Shown one piece after another: positions 16,292-24,571 of a stretch of DNA of 45,289 bases. How positions within the stretch are numbered: position 1 is the stretch's first letter; each line of letters begins with the position of its first letter. Position numbers and translations under genes: made by a program. Source of the stretch: an uncultured Lachnospiraceae bacterium (GTDB lineage: Bacteria; Bacillota; Clostridia; Lachnospirales; Lachnospiraceae). The DNA lies in assembly GCA_934402055.1 (NCBI GenBank), contig CAKRTC010000015.1:1-45289 (forward strand), read 5' to 3'. The notes beneath the pieces were generated by a model. That model had not been told where the DNA came from and made no database searches. It saw only the letters and a list, made by a program, of their open reading frames with translations.

Positions 16292-16419
16292 GAATGAACT
16301 TCGTGCTCTGTGATACTATTAAAAGTAATCGTTTATCCGACATCAGCGGTCTGCTTTGCAGGCTTACGGCTGTATCGTAAGTGTCGGATACTTAGCTGAT
16401 ACAAAAGTTCATTCGAGCA
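16292..16419 (+). ncRNA. Structured 5' leader of fumC (multi-stem, possible pseudoknot)
   Basis: Closing stem GAATGAACTT (16292-16301) pairs with AAGTTCATTC (16405-16414). Inside it TATCCGACA (16334-16342) pairs with TGTCGGATA (16382-16390). That stem encloses GTCTGC-TTT-GCAGGC (16349-16363) and CTTACG-N7-CGTAAG (16363-16381). TGCTC (16304-16308) is complementary to GAGCA (16415-16419), just outside the closing stem, which would form a pseudoknot. The AGGAGG-like site of fumC follows about ten bases later. I do not recognise a known riboswitch class. Confidence 0.55.
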
Positions 16420-16437
16420 TATCTACGGAGGAAATTT

Positions 16438-17802
16438 ATGGAATACAGAATTGAGCATGACACTATGGGAGAAGTCAAGGTTCCCGCAGAGCATTTCTGG
16501 GGAGCTCAGACCGAGCGTTCACTTGAGAATTTCCGTATAGGCACGGAAACTATACCGAGAGAAGTAATAAGAGCCTTTGCAATGCTGAAATCGGCTGCCG
16601 CTTCATCCAATATGCAGCTCGGTAAGCTTGGTACTGCCGAGGGTAAGGCTATAGAGGAAGCCTGCCTTGCGGTATTAAACGGAGAGTATCCGGATGAATT
16701 CCCTTTAAAGGTATGGCAGACAGGCTCCGGCACTCAGTCCAACATGAATATGAATGAGGTCATAGCTCATATTGCAGCTGCCAAGCATCCGGAATTAAAG
16801 ATCCATCCGAACGATCATGTCAATATGTCTCAGAGTTCCAACGATACCTTCCCCACAGCTATGAATGTAGCTGCAGTTACAGCTATAAGCGAGACTCTTC
16901 TGCCCGCACTCGATAAGCTTACAGAGACCCTTAAAAGGCTTGAAGCGGAAAATGCCGAGGTTATCAAGATAGGCCGTACTCATCTTCAGGATGCGGTGCC
17001 GCTCAGATTTTCACAGGAGATACACGGCTGGACAGGCATGCTTGAAACCGCAAGAGAGATGATAGTAAGTTCACTTACACCTCTCAAGAGACTTGCCATA
17101 GGCGGAACTGCGGTCGGAACAGGACTTAACTGTCCTCCGGATTTTGACAGGATATGCACCGGATATATCTCCAAGCTCAGCGGAATTGAATTTACCGCTT
17201 CGGACAATAAATATCACGCCCTTACCTCCAAGGATGCCTATGTATTTACACACGGCGCTCTTAAGGCACTTGCCGCAAACCTCATGAAGATGGCTAATGA
17301 TATCAGATGGCTTGCTTCCGGTCCCCGCTGCGGTATAGGCGAGATATCCATACCTGAGAATGAGCCGGGTTCATCTATCATGCCGGGCAAGGTCAATCCT
17401 ACTCAGTGTGAGGCGATCACCATGGTAGCCGTTCAGGTCATGGGAAATGATGCCGCCGTAGGCATAGGCGCAAGCCAGGGTAACTTCGAGCTCAATGTAT
17501 TCATGCCTGTTCTTGCCTACAATATGCTTCAGTCGATAAGACTGCTTGCAGACGGCATGATCTCATTTGAAAAGCACTGCGTAAGCGGCATCAAGGCAAA
17601 CACCGAGCGTATGAAGGAAAACTTAGACCGTTCCCTTATGCTTGTCACCTGCCTCTCTCCTTCCATAGGCTATGAAAATGCAGCAAAATGCGCACATACA
17701 GCCTTCGAGGACGGTTCGACACTCAAGGAAGCCGTACTCAAACTTGGTTTCATGAGCTCTGAGGATTATGACAAAGCAGTAAGACCGGAGAAGATGTGCT
17801 GA
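16438..17802 (+). CDS. fumC: Fumarate hydratase, class II
   Basis: 454 residues, the normal length. It interconverts fumarate and malate without an iron-sulfur cluster. Family motifs are GSGTQSNMNMNEV, the catalytic IGRTHLQDAVP, and the signature GSSIMPGKVNPTQCEAIT with the mobile-loop serine. Class II enzymes are homotetramers and more robust to oxygen than the class I iron-sulfur fumarases common in anaerobes. CGGAGGAAATTT precedes the ATG. It is preceded by a structured leader and followed by a repeat and bidirectional terminator. Confidence 0.96.
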   Translation: MEYRIEHDTMGEVKVPAEHFWGAQTERSLENFRIGTETIPREVIRAFAMLKSAAASSNMQLGKLGTAEGKAIEEACLAVLNGEYPDEFPLKVWQTGSGTQSNMNMNEVIAHIAAAKHPELKIHPNDHVNMSQSSNDTFPTAMNVAAVTAISETLLPALDKLTETLKRLEAENAEVIKIGRTHLQDAVPLRFSQEIHGWTGMLETAREMIVSSLTPLKRLAIGGTAVGTGLNCPPDFDRICTGYISKLSGIEFTASDNKYHALTSKDAYVFTHGALKALAANLMKMANDIRWLASGPRCGIGEISIPENEPGSSIMPGKVNPTQCEAITMVAVQVMGNDAAVGIGASQGNFELNVFMPVLAYNMLQSIRLLADGMISFEKHCVSGIKANTERMKENLDRSLMLVTCLSPSIGYENAAKCAHTAFEDGSTLKEAVLKLGFMSSEDYDKAVRPEKMC

Positions 17803-17887
17803 TACATTTTCAGCCTATCAGGACAAGTCAGCTGCTCATGCTCAAGGCTGCTGCATCACCGTTGTAAGGCATTTTTTATCATTTACT

Positions 17888-18048
17888 GCAGAATACGGAT
17901 TGCTTTGTGTTTTCGCACTCCTACGTAAATTCGCAACGTGTCTATCAGCACTTTGTGCTATTTTCCGTTACAGAATCAAAAAATAAGGATGATTGCAAAA
18001 AAAACAAACTTGCTCATCCTCATTTTCAGATTCTGCTTATGCAAATAT
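17888..18048. repeat. Dispersed palindromic element, copy 1
   Basis: It shares several blocks with 42012-42117: GGATTGCT...TTCGCACTC, then AGGATGATTGCAA, CTTGCTCATCCTCAT, and a tail resembling GATTCTGCTTATGC. The inner AGGATGA (17986-17992) pairs with TCATCCT (18014-18020). Copy 1 has about 50 extra bases in the middle. It lies just after fumC. The rest of 17803-18138 holds no gene. Confidence 0.65.
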
Positions 18049-18120
18049 GAGATATAGTAGAGAACGTATTTGAAGAAACCGCAGATCAGCTATTATGCCG
18101 ATCTGCGGTTTCAGAATATC
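18034..18120. repeat. Left copy of the island-flanking repeat, with bidirectional terminator
   Basis: About 85 bases that align at roughly 80 percent with 21380-21470 in the same orientation. The block runs from TGCTTATGCAAATA through GATATAG to the hairpin AAACCGCAGATCAGC...GATCTGCGGTTT (18076-18111). The hairpin is symmetrical and lies between converging genes (fumC and the Panacea antitoxin). Confidence 0.75.
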
Positions 18121-18138
18121 TATCATTATTTTGTTGCT

Positions 18139-19134
18139 TTATATCATTTTTCTGATATAATTCCTTAACCCATCTTCTGTCCTAATATTGTACTTCTCAT
18201 CCACCTTTTTAAAGTATTCCTTCATCGCATCCGGCGAAATCTCCGCATGAGAAGTTTCGTCCGGCAGAAAGCCCTTCCGGGCATCCAGCCAAGGAGCTTC
18301 TTTGTGAGTGATGCTCTCCAGAACCTTTCCGCTGTACATACCAAAGGTATCCAGTACCCTGTCCACCACCTCTTTTGCCTCCGTTGTAAGCGGCAAAGCG
18401 CTCTCTTTCAGTGGAGCAAAACGGTCATCATCAATAGGATTGTACTTAAAGTCCCGGAACATGTTATAAACATTGCGATACACCGGGCCATGCACCCATG
18501 CTTCACATGGGGCCTCAAACAGTGGTTTGTCATAAATCGCTGCATAGTTGCCATGAATATAATATAACAGCTTCTGCAGGGTCAGCGGTGTCACCTCATG
18601 CAGAGTCGTGAAGATATAGGCAATTACCGCCAGCAGCTCCACCGGAACAGCGGCATAGAGATTTTCCAGTTGCGTTGCAGCTTTATGAGCCTTTTTGTAG
18701 GCGGTCTCTCCAATCTTCTCACGGTTTTGGTCCAGCAACTCCTTCATATAGGAAGCCGAAGCCAATGCGTGCAGCATGATATCCGAGTACTCTTTAGACG
18801 GTACCTGCCCTGCAAGATAACGTGTGATGGTCACTTCGCCAAAGCCCAGTGCCATCGATAACGGTGCTTTGCCGATATTATAGAGCTTCATCAGGCGTTC
18901 AATGTCCTCCACTGTGATGATTTCCTCAACTTTGCGGTACTGATCGTCAATCTCCTTTATGTTATAGTCCATCAGGTCGGGAATTCCCATTTCGCCGCCG
19001 CATTCGTTGCAGAAGGCTGCCGTAATCTCAAAAGTATATTCCTTTTCCCGGATGATCCGGTTTACTCTGATTTTCTTCAGGTTGTAGCTCGTTTCTCTGC
19101 GGCATTCTGTGCAGAAGTCCTTTCGTTCACGCAT
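18139..19134 (-). CDS. MqsA-like zinc-finger/HTH antitoxin with Panacea (DUF4065/SocA) domain
   Basis: 331 residues in three parts. An N-terminal zinc-binding unit has two CxxC pairs (FCTECRRE and FCNECGGEM). A helix-turn-helix follows at about residues 75-125 (LMKLYNIGKAPLSMALGFGE, ITRYLAGQVPS). A C-terminal Panacea/SocA domain spans about 165-300 (TPLTLQKLLYYIHGNYAAIY, CEAWVHGPVYRNVY). The first two are the plan of MqsA antitoxins, and Panacea domains neutralise many unrelated toxins. The start at 19134 is supported by GGAGAGGATATT; an ATG 27 bases upstream is weaker. It follows the toxin gene by 27 bases. Codon use (CTG, CGG, GCC) differs from the flanking metabolic genes. Confidence 0.85.
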   Translation of the reverse strand: MRERKDFCTECRRETSYNLKKIRVNRIIREKEYTFEITAAFCNECGGEMGIPDLMDYNIKEIDDQYRKVEEIITVEDIERLMKLYNIGKAPLSMALGFGEVTITRYLAGQVPSKEYSDIMLHALASASYMKELLDQNREKIGETAYKKAHKAATQLENLYAAVPVELLAVIAYIFTTLHEVTPLTLQKLLYYIHGNYAAIYDKPLFEAPCEAWVHGPVYRNVYNMFRDFKYNPIDDDRFAPLKESALPLTTEAKEVVDRVLDTFGMYSGKVLESITHKEAPWLDARKGFLPDETSHAEISPDAMKEYFKKVDEKYNIRTEDGLRNYIRKMI

Positions 19135-19161
19135 AATATCCTCTCCTTCTATTGGACTCAT

Positions 19162-19548
19162 TTATTTGAAATAGTAAGTCAGCGGATGTCGTTGCTCGTG
19201 AAATGAGATCACGATGACAAATTCGTTATCCAGCTTGTTGAACTTGATATAAAGCGGCACCGGCTTTTCTGCTGTTCCGTATCGTTCGATCAACAGAGCT
19301 TCTTTTCCAAAGATATACAGCATCTCATGTTCAAAGCCAACATGCTCATTCGGCACTGCATCTGAGAAGTCCATTACATTCAAATTCAGGATGATGTTCT
19401 CTGCATCCTTCATGGTAAGCAGATACGTCTCAAAGAGTTTTCGATTATCAGGGCGTTTAACATTCATATCAAACCGACAGCGGTGTGCTTTTATCGCACA
19501 CTTCACTGCCTCAAGATATTTTTCAATATCAGACACGCTCAGCTTCAT
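19162..19548 (-). CDS. Probable MqsR-like toxin paired with the Panacea antitoxin
   Basis: 128 residues from the ATG at 19548; a GTG nine bases upstream is too close to AGGAGGG. It has an N-terminal helical half (SDIEKYLEAVKCAIKAHRC), then MKDAENIILNLNVMDFSDAV and a C-terminal beta-rich half (MLYIFGKEALLIERYG, VPLYIKFNKL, FVIVISFHEQRHPLTYYF). The order of elements resembles MqsR-type RelE-fold mRNA interferases, which cleave mRNA, but identity is low by eye. The position, toxin first and antitoxin second, is the mqsRA order. Confidence that it is the toxin of the pair is good; the exact family is less sure. Confidence 0.7.
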   Translation of the reverse strand: MKLSVSDIEKYLEAVKCAIKAHRCRFDMNVKRPDNRKLFETYLLTMKDAENIILNLNVMDFSDAVPNEHVGFEHEMLYIFGKEALLIERYGTAEKPVPLYIKFNKLDNEFVIVISFHEQRHPLTYYFK

Positions 19549-19598
19549 TCGATTCACTCCCTCCTGAAATGATAGAATTTCTGTTTTTATCCATCATC

Positions 19599-19638
19599 AG
19601 TGTACACGTGTGATAGGTTATTGTCAATATGCTATCAC
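19599..19638 (-). promoter_or_regulatory. Promoter and operator of the Panacea toxin-antitoxin pair
   Basis: On the minus strand TTGACA (19622-19627) and TACACT (19599-19604) are 17 bases apart. The perfect inverted repeat GTGATAG (19610-19616) / CTATCAC (19632-19638) brackets the -35 box with a 15-base spacer. An antitoxin dimer bound there would repress its own operon. Confidence 0.75.
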
Positions 19639-19679
19639 GAAAAACAACAATGTTTCTTTCTCGTTTTATATCACCAACT

Positions 19680-19714
19680 TTCACACGGAGCATTTGCCTC
19701 ATAATCCGTGTGAA
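19680..19714. promoter_or_regulatory. Inverted repeat in the divergent toxin-antitoxin control region
   Basis: TTCACACGGA (19680-19689) and TCCGTGTGAA (19705-19714) are exact complements separated by 15 bases. It lies between the two divergent promoters, about 60 bases upstream of the AbiE -35 box. It is a candidate site for the AbiEi regulator or an upstream hairpin. Confidence 0.55.
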
Positions 19715-19773
19715 GCTCTATATAAAAATACTCCAATTATTTCAGCCTTTTCTTACTTATTTTTTTCTACCTG

Positions 19774-19830
19774 TTGGCAGTAATAGTTTTCTCCTTTATA
19801 ATCATTGTATATAATATCTTATATTATATA
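19774..19830 (+). promoter_or_regulatory. AbiE promoter and AT-rich operator
   Basis: TTGGCA (19774-19779) and TATAAT (19797-19802) are 17 bases apart. TATATAATAT (19808-19817) and ATATTATATA (19821-19830) form a ten-base inverted repeat directly over the start point. AbiEi antitoxins repress their own operon by binding paired inverted repeats, so this is the likely site. Confidence 0.7.
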
Positions 19831-19854
19831 AAGTGATTCAGTAAGGAGCGGACT

Positions 19855-20478
19855 ATGCTTTTTGAATATTTAAAAGAAAACTACAAGGATGGTGAACCGA
19901 TTTTCCTCGATGACATTCATATTGATGGAATGCGAAGGGACAACTTCCGCCAGCAGATCAAGACACTTGCTGATGTCGGAAAGATTGTAAGATACGAAAA
20001 AGGGATATATTATATCCCGAAACAGACGCGCTTCACGTCCTCTTCCGGACCAAGTCCTGAAACCGTGGCAAAATACAAATACATATCTCGTGGCGGCAAA
20101 ACTGACGGTTATTATTCCGGCAGTACTTTCGCCAACCTCATAGGGATATCCATGCAGGTTCCTATGAAAAAGGAAATCGTCAGTAACAATATTGCTGCAA
20201 TAGTCCGTGAAGTAGCCATTGGAAGCCAGTTGTTCATCGTCCGCAAGACAAACATTCCGATCTCCGGTGATAATGTTAAGGTATTGCAGCTTTTGGAATT
20301 ATTAAAAAATCTGGACTCTTATCTCGACAGCGATTATGATGAAGCCAGGGAAAAAATAAAAAATTATTCCTTGTCAAACCATATAACAAAGGAGAATATT
20401 GACCGATATATCAGACGATATCCTGATTCGACATTCAGATATTATTATGAAATGAGGTTAGACCATGTACTTGCATAA
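19855..20478 (+). CDS. AbiEi-type antitoxin and transcriptional regulator
   Basis: 207 residues. The N-terminus is a winged-helix (DDIHIDGMRRDNFRQQIKTL, VGKIVRYEKGIYYIPK) as in AbiEi-type proteins, and the C-terminal half is the alpha/beta part seen in DUF6088-like and AbiEi antitoxins. It represses the operon and counteracts the nucleotidyltransferase toxin of a type IV toxin-antitoxin system, many of which act in phage defence by abortive infection. AAGGAGCGGACT precedes the ATG. Its 3' end overlaps the toxin gene by 14 bases. Codon use is AT-rich, unlike the neighbouring Panacea pair, so the two modules may have separate origins. Confidence 0.82.
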   Translation: MLFEYLKENYKDGEPIFLDDIHIDGMRRDNFRQQIKTLADVGKIVRYEKGIYYIPKQTRFTSSSGPSPETVAKYKYISRGGKTDGYYSGSTFANLIGISMQVPMKKEIVSNNIAAIVREVAIGSQLFIVRKTNIPISGDNVKVLQLLELLKNLDSYLDSDYDEAREKIKNYSLSNHITKENIDRYIRRYPDSTFRYYYEMRLDHVLA

Positions 20479-21367
20479 TGATAATGATCTATTTACTGAG
20501 GTCATCGCAGAAGTCAACACAAAGACCGGTATCGCACAGTCCATCGTTGAGAAAGATTACTACGTTACAATGATCTTAAAGCTTCTTGCAAAGAGCAATC
20601 CTGACACGGTTTTCAAAGGAGGCACAGCGTTATCAAAATGCTTCCATCTTATAGACAGATTCTCAGAGGATATTGACATTACCTTTTCGGAACATATAGG
20701 CGAGTCCCGAAGAAAGAAACTCAAATATAACATCATTAAACCTATCAGCGATGAACTTTGTCTCCCCATAGAGAATTGGAACAGTATTGAAAGCGACAAA
20801 GATTACAACTATTATCTATTTGCTTATCGTCCGATTTCCGATGACGGACTTACAGACATTCTATCCAATGTAAAACTGGAGACTGCTCTCGTATCCTATT
20901 CCTTCCCGACGGAAGAAAAAGAAGTAAGCTCAATTATCTATGAAGCCCTAAAAGATTCTGCCCCTGAAATAATCACCGATTACAGTCTTGAACCGTTTAC
21001 GATGAAAGTGCAATCTGTAAGCAGGACCTTCATTGATAAAATATATGCCCTCTGCGATTATTATCTTGAAGGCAAAACAAAACGTTTTTCGAGACACCTT
21101 TATGATATATATAAGCTCTATCCGACCATAAGCATTGATGATGATTTCAAGGTACTTACAGAGCAAGTGCGTGAGCATCGCTCTCACCTATCCATCTGTC
21201 CTTCGGCAAGGGACAACGTAGATGCAAAGAAGCTCATTTATGATTTTCTTGATAAGGACTTCTATAAGAGTGACTACAATACAATCACTAAAACACTGAT
21301 ATCAGATGACGTAACTTACGAGCAGACTACACTCACATTAAGGGAAATCGCTGAAAAGTTATTTTGA
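20465..21367 (+). CDS. AbiEii-type nucleotidyltransferase toxin
   Basis: 300 residues of the AbiEii/AbiGii family. Motif I is FKGGTALSK near residues 50-58, followed by the metal-binding pair in SEDIDITF near 70-77. The C-terminal part includes VQSVSRTFIDKIYALCDYYL and the conserved RHLYDIYKL near 215. These enzymes transfer nucleotides to tRNA or other targets and stop growth. The start at 20465 overlaps the antitoxin by 14 bases, and an AGG motif lies in the antitoxin end. It is followed at once by the right copy of the flanking repeat. Confidence 0.88.
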   Translation: MYLHNDNDLFTEVIAEVNTKTGIAQSIVEKDYYVTMILKLLAKSNPDTVFKGGTALSKCFHLIDRFSEDIDITFSEHIGESRRKKLKYNIIKPISDELCLPIENWNSIESDKDYNYYLFAYRPISDDGLTDILSNVKLETALVSYSFPTEEKEVSSIIYEALKDSAPEIITDYSLEPFTMKVQSVSRTFIDKIYALCDYYLEGKTKRFSRHLYDIYKLYPTISIDDDFKVLTEQVREHRSHLSICPSARDNVDAKKLIYDFLDKDFYKSDYNTITKTLISDDVTYEQTTLTLREIAEKLF

Positions 21368-21374
21368 TATTTCT

Positions 21375-21470
21375 GAAATTGTTTATGCAAATAGGGATAT
21401 AGAACAAAACGTAATGACAAAAGAAACCGCAGATCAGCTGTTACGCCGGTCTGCGGTTTTGGAATCTATA
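21375..21470. repeat. Right copy of the island-flanking repeat, with bidirectional terminator
   Basis: It aligns with 18034-18120 in direct orientation: TGTTTATGCAAATA, GGATATAGA, and the hairpin AAACCGCAGATCAGC...GGTCTGCGGTTTT (21424-21460). It separates the converging AbiEii toxin and hybrid kinase genes. Confidence 0.75.
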
Positions 21471-24417
21471 ATGTCCCAAATACCTGAGACAGAACAGTAA
21501 GTATGGAATTTATATCGATTGGCTTTGCGATATGAGCATTCATTCCGGCTGCAATCGCCGCCTTCTTATCTTCTTCGAAGGCATTGGCTGTCATGGCAAT
21601 GATCGGTATGCATGCTTTATCCGGATCTGACAGGTGTCGGATCTCCTGTGTGGCTTTATAACCGTCCATTCCCGGCATTTGGATATCCATGAGTATCATA
21701 TCATAGCTGCCTGCCGGCATATTCGTTATCCTGTCCACACACTGTATGCCATCTTGCACACGTTCGATTTTAAGCCCGGCACGTTCAAGTATGGCCTCTG
21801 CGATCTCTGCATTCAAATCATTATCCTCTGCTAAAAGGATATGCCTGCCTTCCAGAACTTCAAGTCCTGTTGCCGGAGCTACGAGCTGCCTTACCTCATA
21901 ACAGTTTTCATCCGCAATTTTATGCTTCAGTATAACGGTGAAGGTACTGCCCTTTCCGAGCTCACTCTCTACATCTATCGTTCCTCCGAGCAGATCCACA
22001 TATTTCTTTACTATGGACATACCCAGCCCGGTACCTTGTATCTCACTCTTTGTACCGTTCCGCTCACGTGTGAACGATTCGAAGATCCTGGTCAGATACT
22101 CCTTGCTCATACCGATGCCCGTATCACTTACGCAGGTCTTTACCATCATGTACCCGGGCTCATCGCATGGTATTTCATCAACATTTACGTCGACAGAACC
22201 ACCCGCCGGAGTATATTTCATGGCATTGCTCAGGATATTGACGAAGATTTCTTTTACCTTGGTAACATCTGTCTGTATCTGCGTATGCTCTACATTCATA
22301 GTGAAATGTAATGCAATATGCTTTTTCTTAGCTTCCGCATCAAATACGACATGGAGTGACTGCATGACATCTTCAAGTTTGATAAAGCTTTCATCTATCT
22401 CCATCCTTCCGCTCTCGATCCTAGCCATATCAAGCACGTTATTTATGATAGACAAAAGAAGGTCTCCGGATTGCTGCAGCTTCTCCAGATGGGCTGAAGT
22501 TTCAGGTAGATTTTTATCTTTCAGCTCCTCCTCCATAAGCTGTGCATAGCCCAGAATAACATTCATAGGAGTACGGATATCATGCGACATATTATTAAGA
22601 AAACGTGTTTTTGCGAGGCTGGCTTCCTCTGCTTTTTCAAGAGCGGCCTCCAGCTTGTCATTGAGCTTTCGTGTATCCTCGGCGGCAAACCTTGCGACCG
22701 CTTCGGCTTTCTTTGCCTTTCTTAAAAGCACGAGTATCATAATGATGATGCTAAGTGTAAGCCATCCCACAGTTAAAGAAACAGCAAGGAGATTATCTTT
22801 TGTAAAATCAAAGAATGTCACCTTATCAGGCGTACTGTCATAGATTGCAAGTGTGCTTGTCAGCATATCCGAAGGCATCGCCTTCAAGGTTTTATTAAGT
22901 ATCGATAAAAGGATACACTCTCCGCTTCCCACTGCGAAACAGGCTTCCATATTCTTGGTAAGCGGAACACAGCGTAAGTCTCGAGCATTGTCATATTTCA
23001 GCGCCTTACTGGTTCCCATGAGAAAACAGTCTGCTGTTTTATTCAAGAGCATATCTGCCGCATCCGTCAGTGAATCATAGTAGACCGGCTTCCATTGAGG
23101 ATAACTGAAAGCAATATGCTGCTTTAAGGCTTCTTTCTCCTTTGGTATAGCGACTGTATACGCTTCATTCTCATCAAAAGACTTTTTATCGGTTACCGCC
23201 ATAAGACTGTAGGTCCAGGCTGTATTTGTCAGTGTAACGCCATTTTTCTCCGCAAAATCAGGATTTCGGCCGGCATAGTAAATCATATCGATGTCCCGAT
23301 TCTGTAACGCCTGAAGTATTTTGTCAGTATCCTCATATGCCTTTATATCGAACTCAAGTCTCTGGTTTCCCAAACAATCTACGGCATAAGAGATATATTC
23401 CGGCAGTGTACCGCTGAGCTTTCCGGACTCTTCTTCCATGGCGAATACCGACGGATCATTATCCAAAAAACCTATCCGGATACCTCCATGCGCTTTCAGC
23501 CATGCCTTTTCTTCGCCTGTAAGGCTCTGGTTGTAATCAAGCGTAAAATACTTCTTATACAGATCTGCTTTGAAAAATGAATTGTCCTGCTCCAGCTGAC
23601 GCATAGCCCGGTCAAGCTCTGCCTTGATATCACTGCGATCCTTATTTATTACGAAGTAAATGTCTGATTTGCCAATGCTTGTAACGGAGTATATGCCCTG
23701 CTCAGACCATATGGATTCCTCCAGAGAGACAAAACAATCGATTTCGTTATTCGCCAGTTTCCTTTCAACATCTTCATCATTATTTACATTTACATGCTCT
23801 GTATGGATACCATTCTTATTCTCCCATTCGGTCAGCATAGCCTCAGGTTCTGTGCCAAGGAGCACGCCTACGCGCTTACCGTCCAAAGACTTAAAATCAT
23901 ACATTCCGATATCTATATGTGATAGATCAGCATAGAGAATATATTTTTCTTGAGCCATGGATTCCTCAGAATAAAGCATCTTCTGTGCCCGTTCATCGGT
24001 GTAGGAAATATCACCCATGACATCGATCTCACCGCTTTCAAGCATATCAAAACAGTTGGACCAGTCACATCTCACATACTCGAATTTCCATCCGGTATAG
24101 CCTGCCAGAGCCTGCATCAGCTCGTAGCCGAAGCCTCGTCTGACACCGTACTCATCTACATAATTGAAGGTATCCTCAAATGAACCGATTCGGATGATCT
24201 TATGCTCTGATTCCTGTATTTCTGATTCTTCGGCTGGCTGTAATTCCGATTCTTTGCTTTCCTGCTGCACTGATGCATCCTGTTCGATTGTCGGCGTATT
24301 TATTTGATCTTTATTTATTTCTGCAGCCCGACAATAAATTGACATTGACACACACATGCTCAATGCCACAATTATTCCTGCACCTATGATTGCTGTTTTT
24401 TTTCTACACTTACACAT
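21466..24417 (-). CDS. Hybrid sensor histidine kinase with two periplasmic solute-binding domains
   Basis: 983 residues, BvgS/EvgS-like in plan. Residues 1-32 form a signal peptide or anchor (TAIIGAGIIVALSMCVSMSI). Two type 3 solute-binding domains follow at about 73-300 (IIRIGSFEDTFNYVDEYG) and 308-530 (GIRIGFLDNDPSVFAM). A membrane helix lies at about 541-565. HisKA has the phosphorylated histidine in NNMSHDIRTP near residue 613; HATPase boxes are ILSNAMKYTPAGG, DTGIGMS and GTGLGMSI. A receiver domain has LMDIQMPGMDGY with the phospho-acceptor aspartate near 909. It probably senses an extracellular amino acid or similar solute. No separate regulator gene is adjacent. A ten-base G tract sits in its ribosome site. 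Confidence 0.93.
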   Translation of the reverse strand: MCKCRKKTAIIGAGIIVALSMCVSMSIYCRAAEINKDQINTPTIEQDASVQQESKESELQPAEESEIQESEHKIIRIGSFEDTFNYVDEYGVRRGFGYELMQALAGYTGWKFEYVRCDWSNCFDMLESGEIDVMGDISYTDERAQKMLYSEESMAQEKYILYADLSHIDIGMYDFKSLDGKRVGVLLGTEPEAMLTEWENKNGIHTEHVNVNNDEDVERKLANNEIDCFVSLEESIWSEQGIYSVTSIGKSDIYFVINKDRSDIKAELDRAMRQLEQDNSFFKADLYKKYFTLDYNQSLTGEEKAWLKAHGGIRIGFLDNDPSVFAMEEESGKLSGTLPEYISYAVDCLGNQRLEFDIKAYEDTDKILQALQNRDIDMIYYAGRNPDFAEKNGVTLTNTAWTYSLMAVTDKKSFDENEAYTVAIPKEKEALKQHIAFSYPQWKPVYYDSLTDAADMLLNKTADCFLMGTSKALKYDNARDLRCVPLTKNMEACFAVGSGECILLSILNKTLKAMPSDMLTSTLAIYDSTPDKVTFFDFTKDNLLAVSLTVGWLTLSIIIMILVLLRKAKKAEAVARFAAEDTRKLNDKLEAALEKAEEASLAKTRFLNNMSHDIRTPMNVILGYAQLMEEELKDKNLPETSAHLEKLQQSGDLLLSIINNVLDMARIESGRMEIDESFIKLEDVMQSLHVVFDAEAKKKHIALHFTMNVEHTQIQTDVTKVKEIFVNILSNAMKYTPAGGSVDVNVDEIPCDEPGYMMVKTCVSDTGIGMSKEYLTRIFESFTRERNGTKSEIQGTGLGMSIVKKYVDLLGGTIDVESELGKGSTFTVILKHKIADENCYEVRQLVAPATGLEVLEGRHILLAEDNDLNAEIAEAILERAGLKIERVQDGIQCVDRITNMPAGSYDMILMDIQMPGMDGYKATQEIRHLSDPDKACIPIIAMTANAFEEDKKAAIAAGMNAHIAKPIDINSILTVLSQVFGTL

Positions 24418-24424
24418 GGCTGTT

Positions 24425-24440
24425 CCCCCCCCCCTCCCCC
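24425..24440 (-). promoter_or_regulatory. Homopolymeric G tract at the ribosome site of the hybrid kinase
   Basis: On the minus strand GGGGGAGGGGGGGGGG stands 7 to 22 bases before the ATG and replaces a normal AGGAGG. Runs of ten G are prone to slipped-strand changes, which would alter the strength or spacing of the ribosome site. A sequencing length error is also possible. Confidence 0.6.
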
Positions 24441-24511
24441 GGGAAAGTTAGCAGCTCGTTTCACTCAATTAAAATTTGATTTAGCTACGATGCTTTTTTA
24501 TATTTGTAAAA

Positions 24512-24571
24512 AGAAAAAATGCACAGCCTCTTCAGACAGTGCATCTAACATTGAGACAGGCTGTCATTTTA
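24512..24571 (-). terminator. Terminator or attenuator upstream of the hybrid kinase
   Basis: On the minus strand ATGACAGCCT pairs with AGGCTGTGCAT and runs into TTTTTTCTTTTT. It can end the DUF4234 transcript. A second hairpin (CAGACACCGAT against ACCGGTGCCTG) lies nearer the DUF4234 stop at about 24702-24733. The rest of 24418-24755 shows no gene. Confidence 0.75.
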
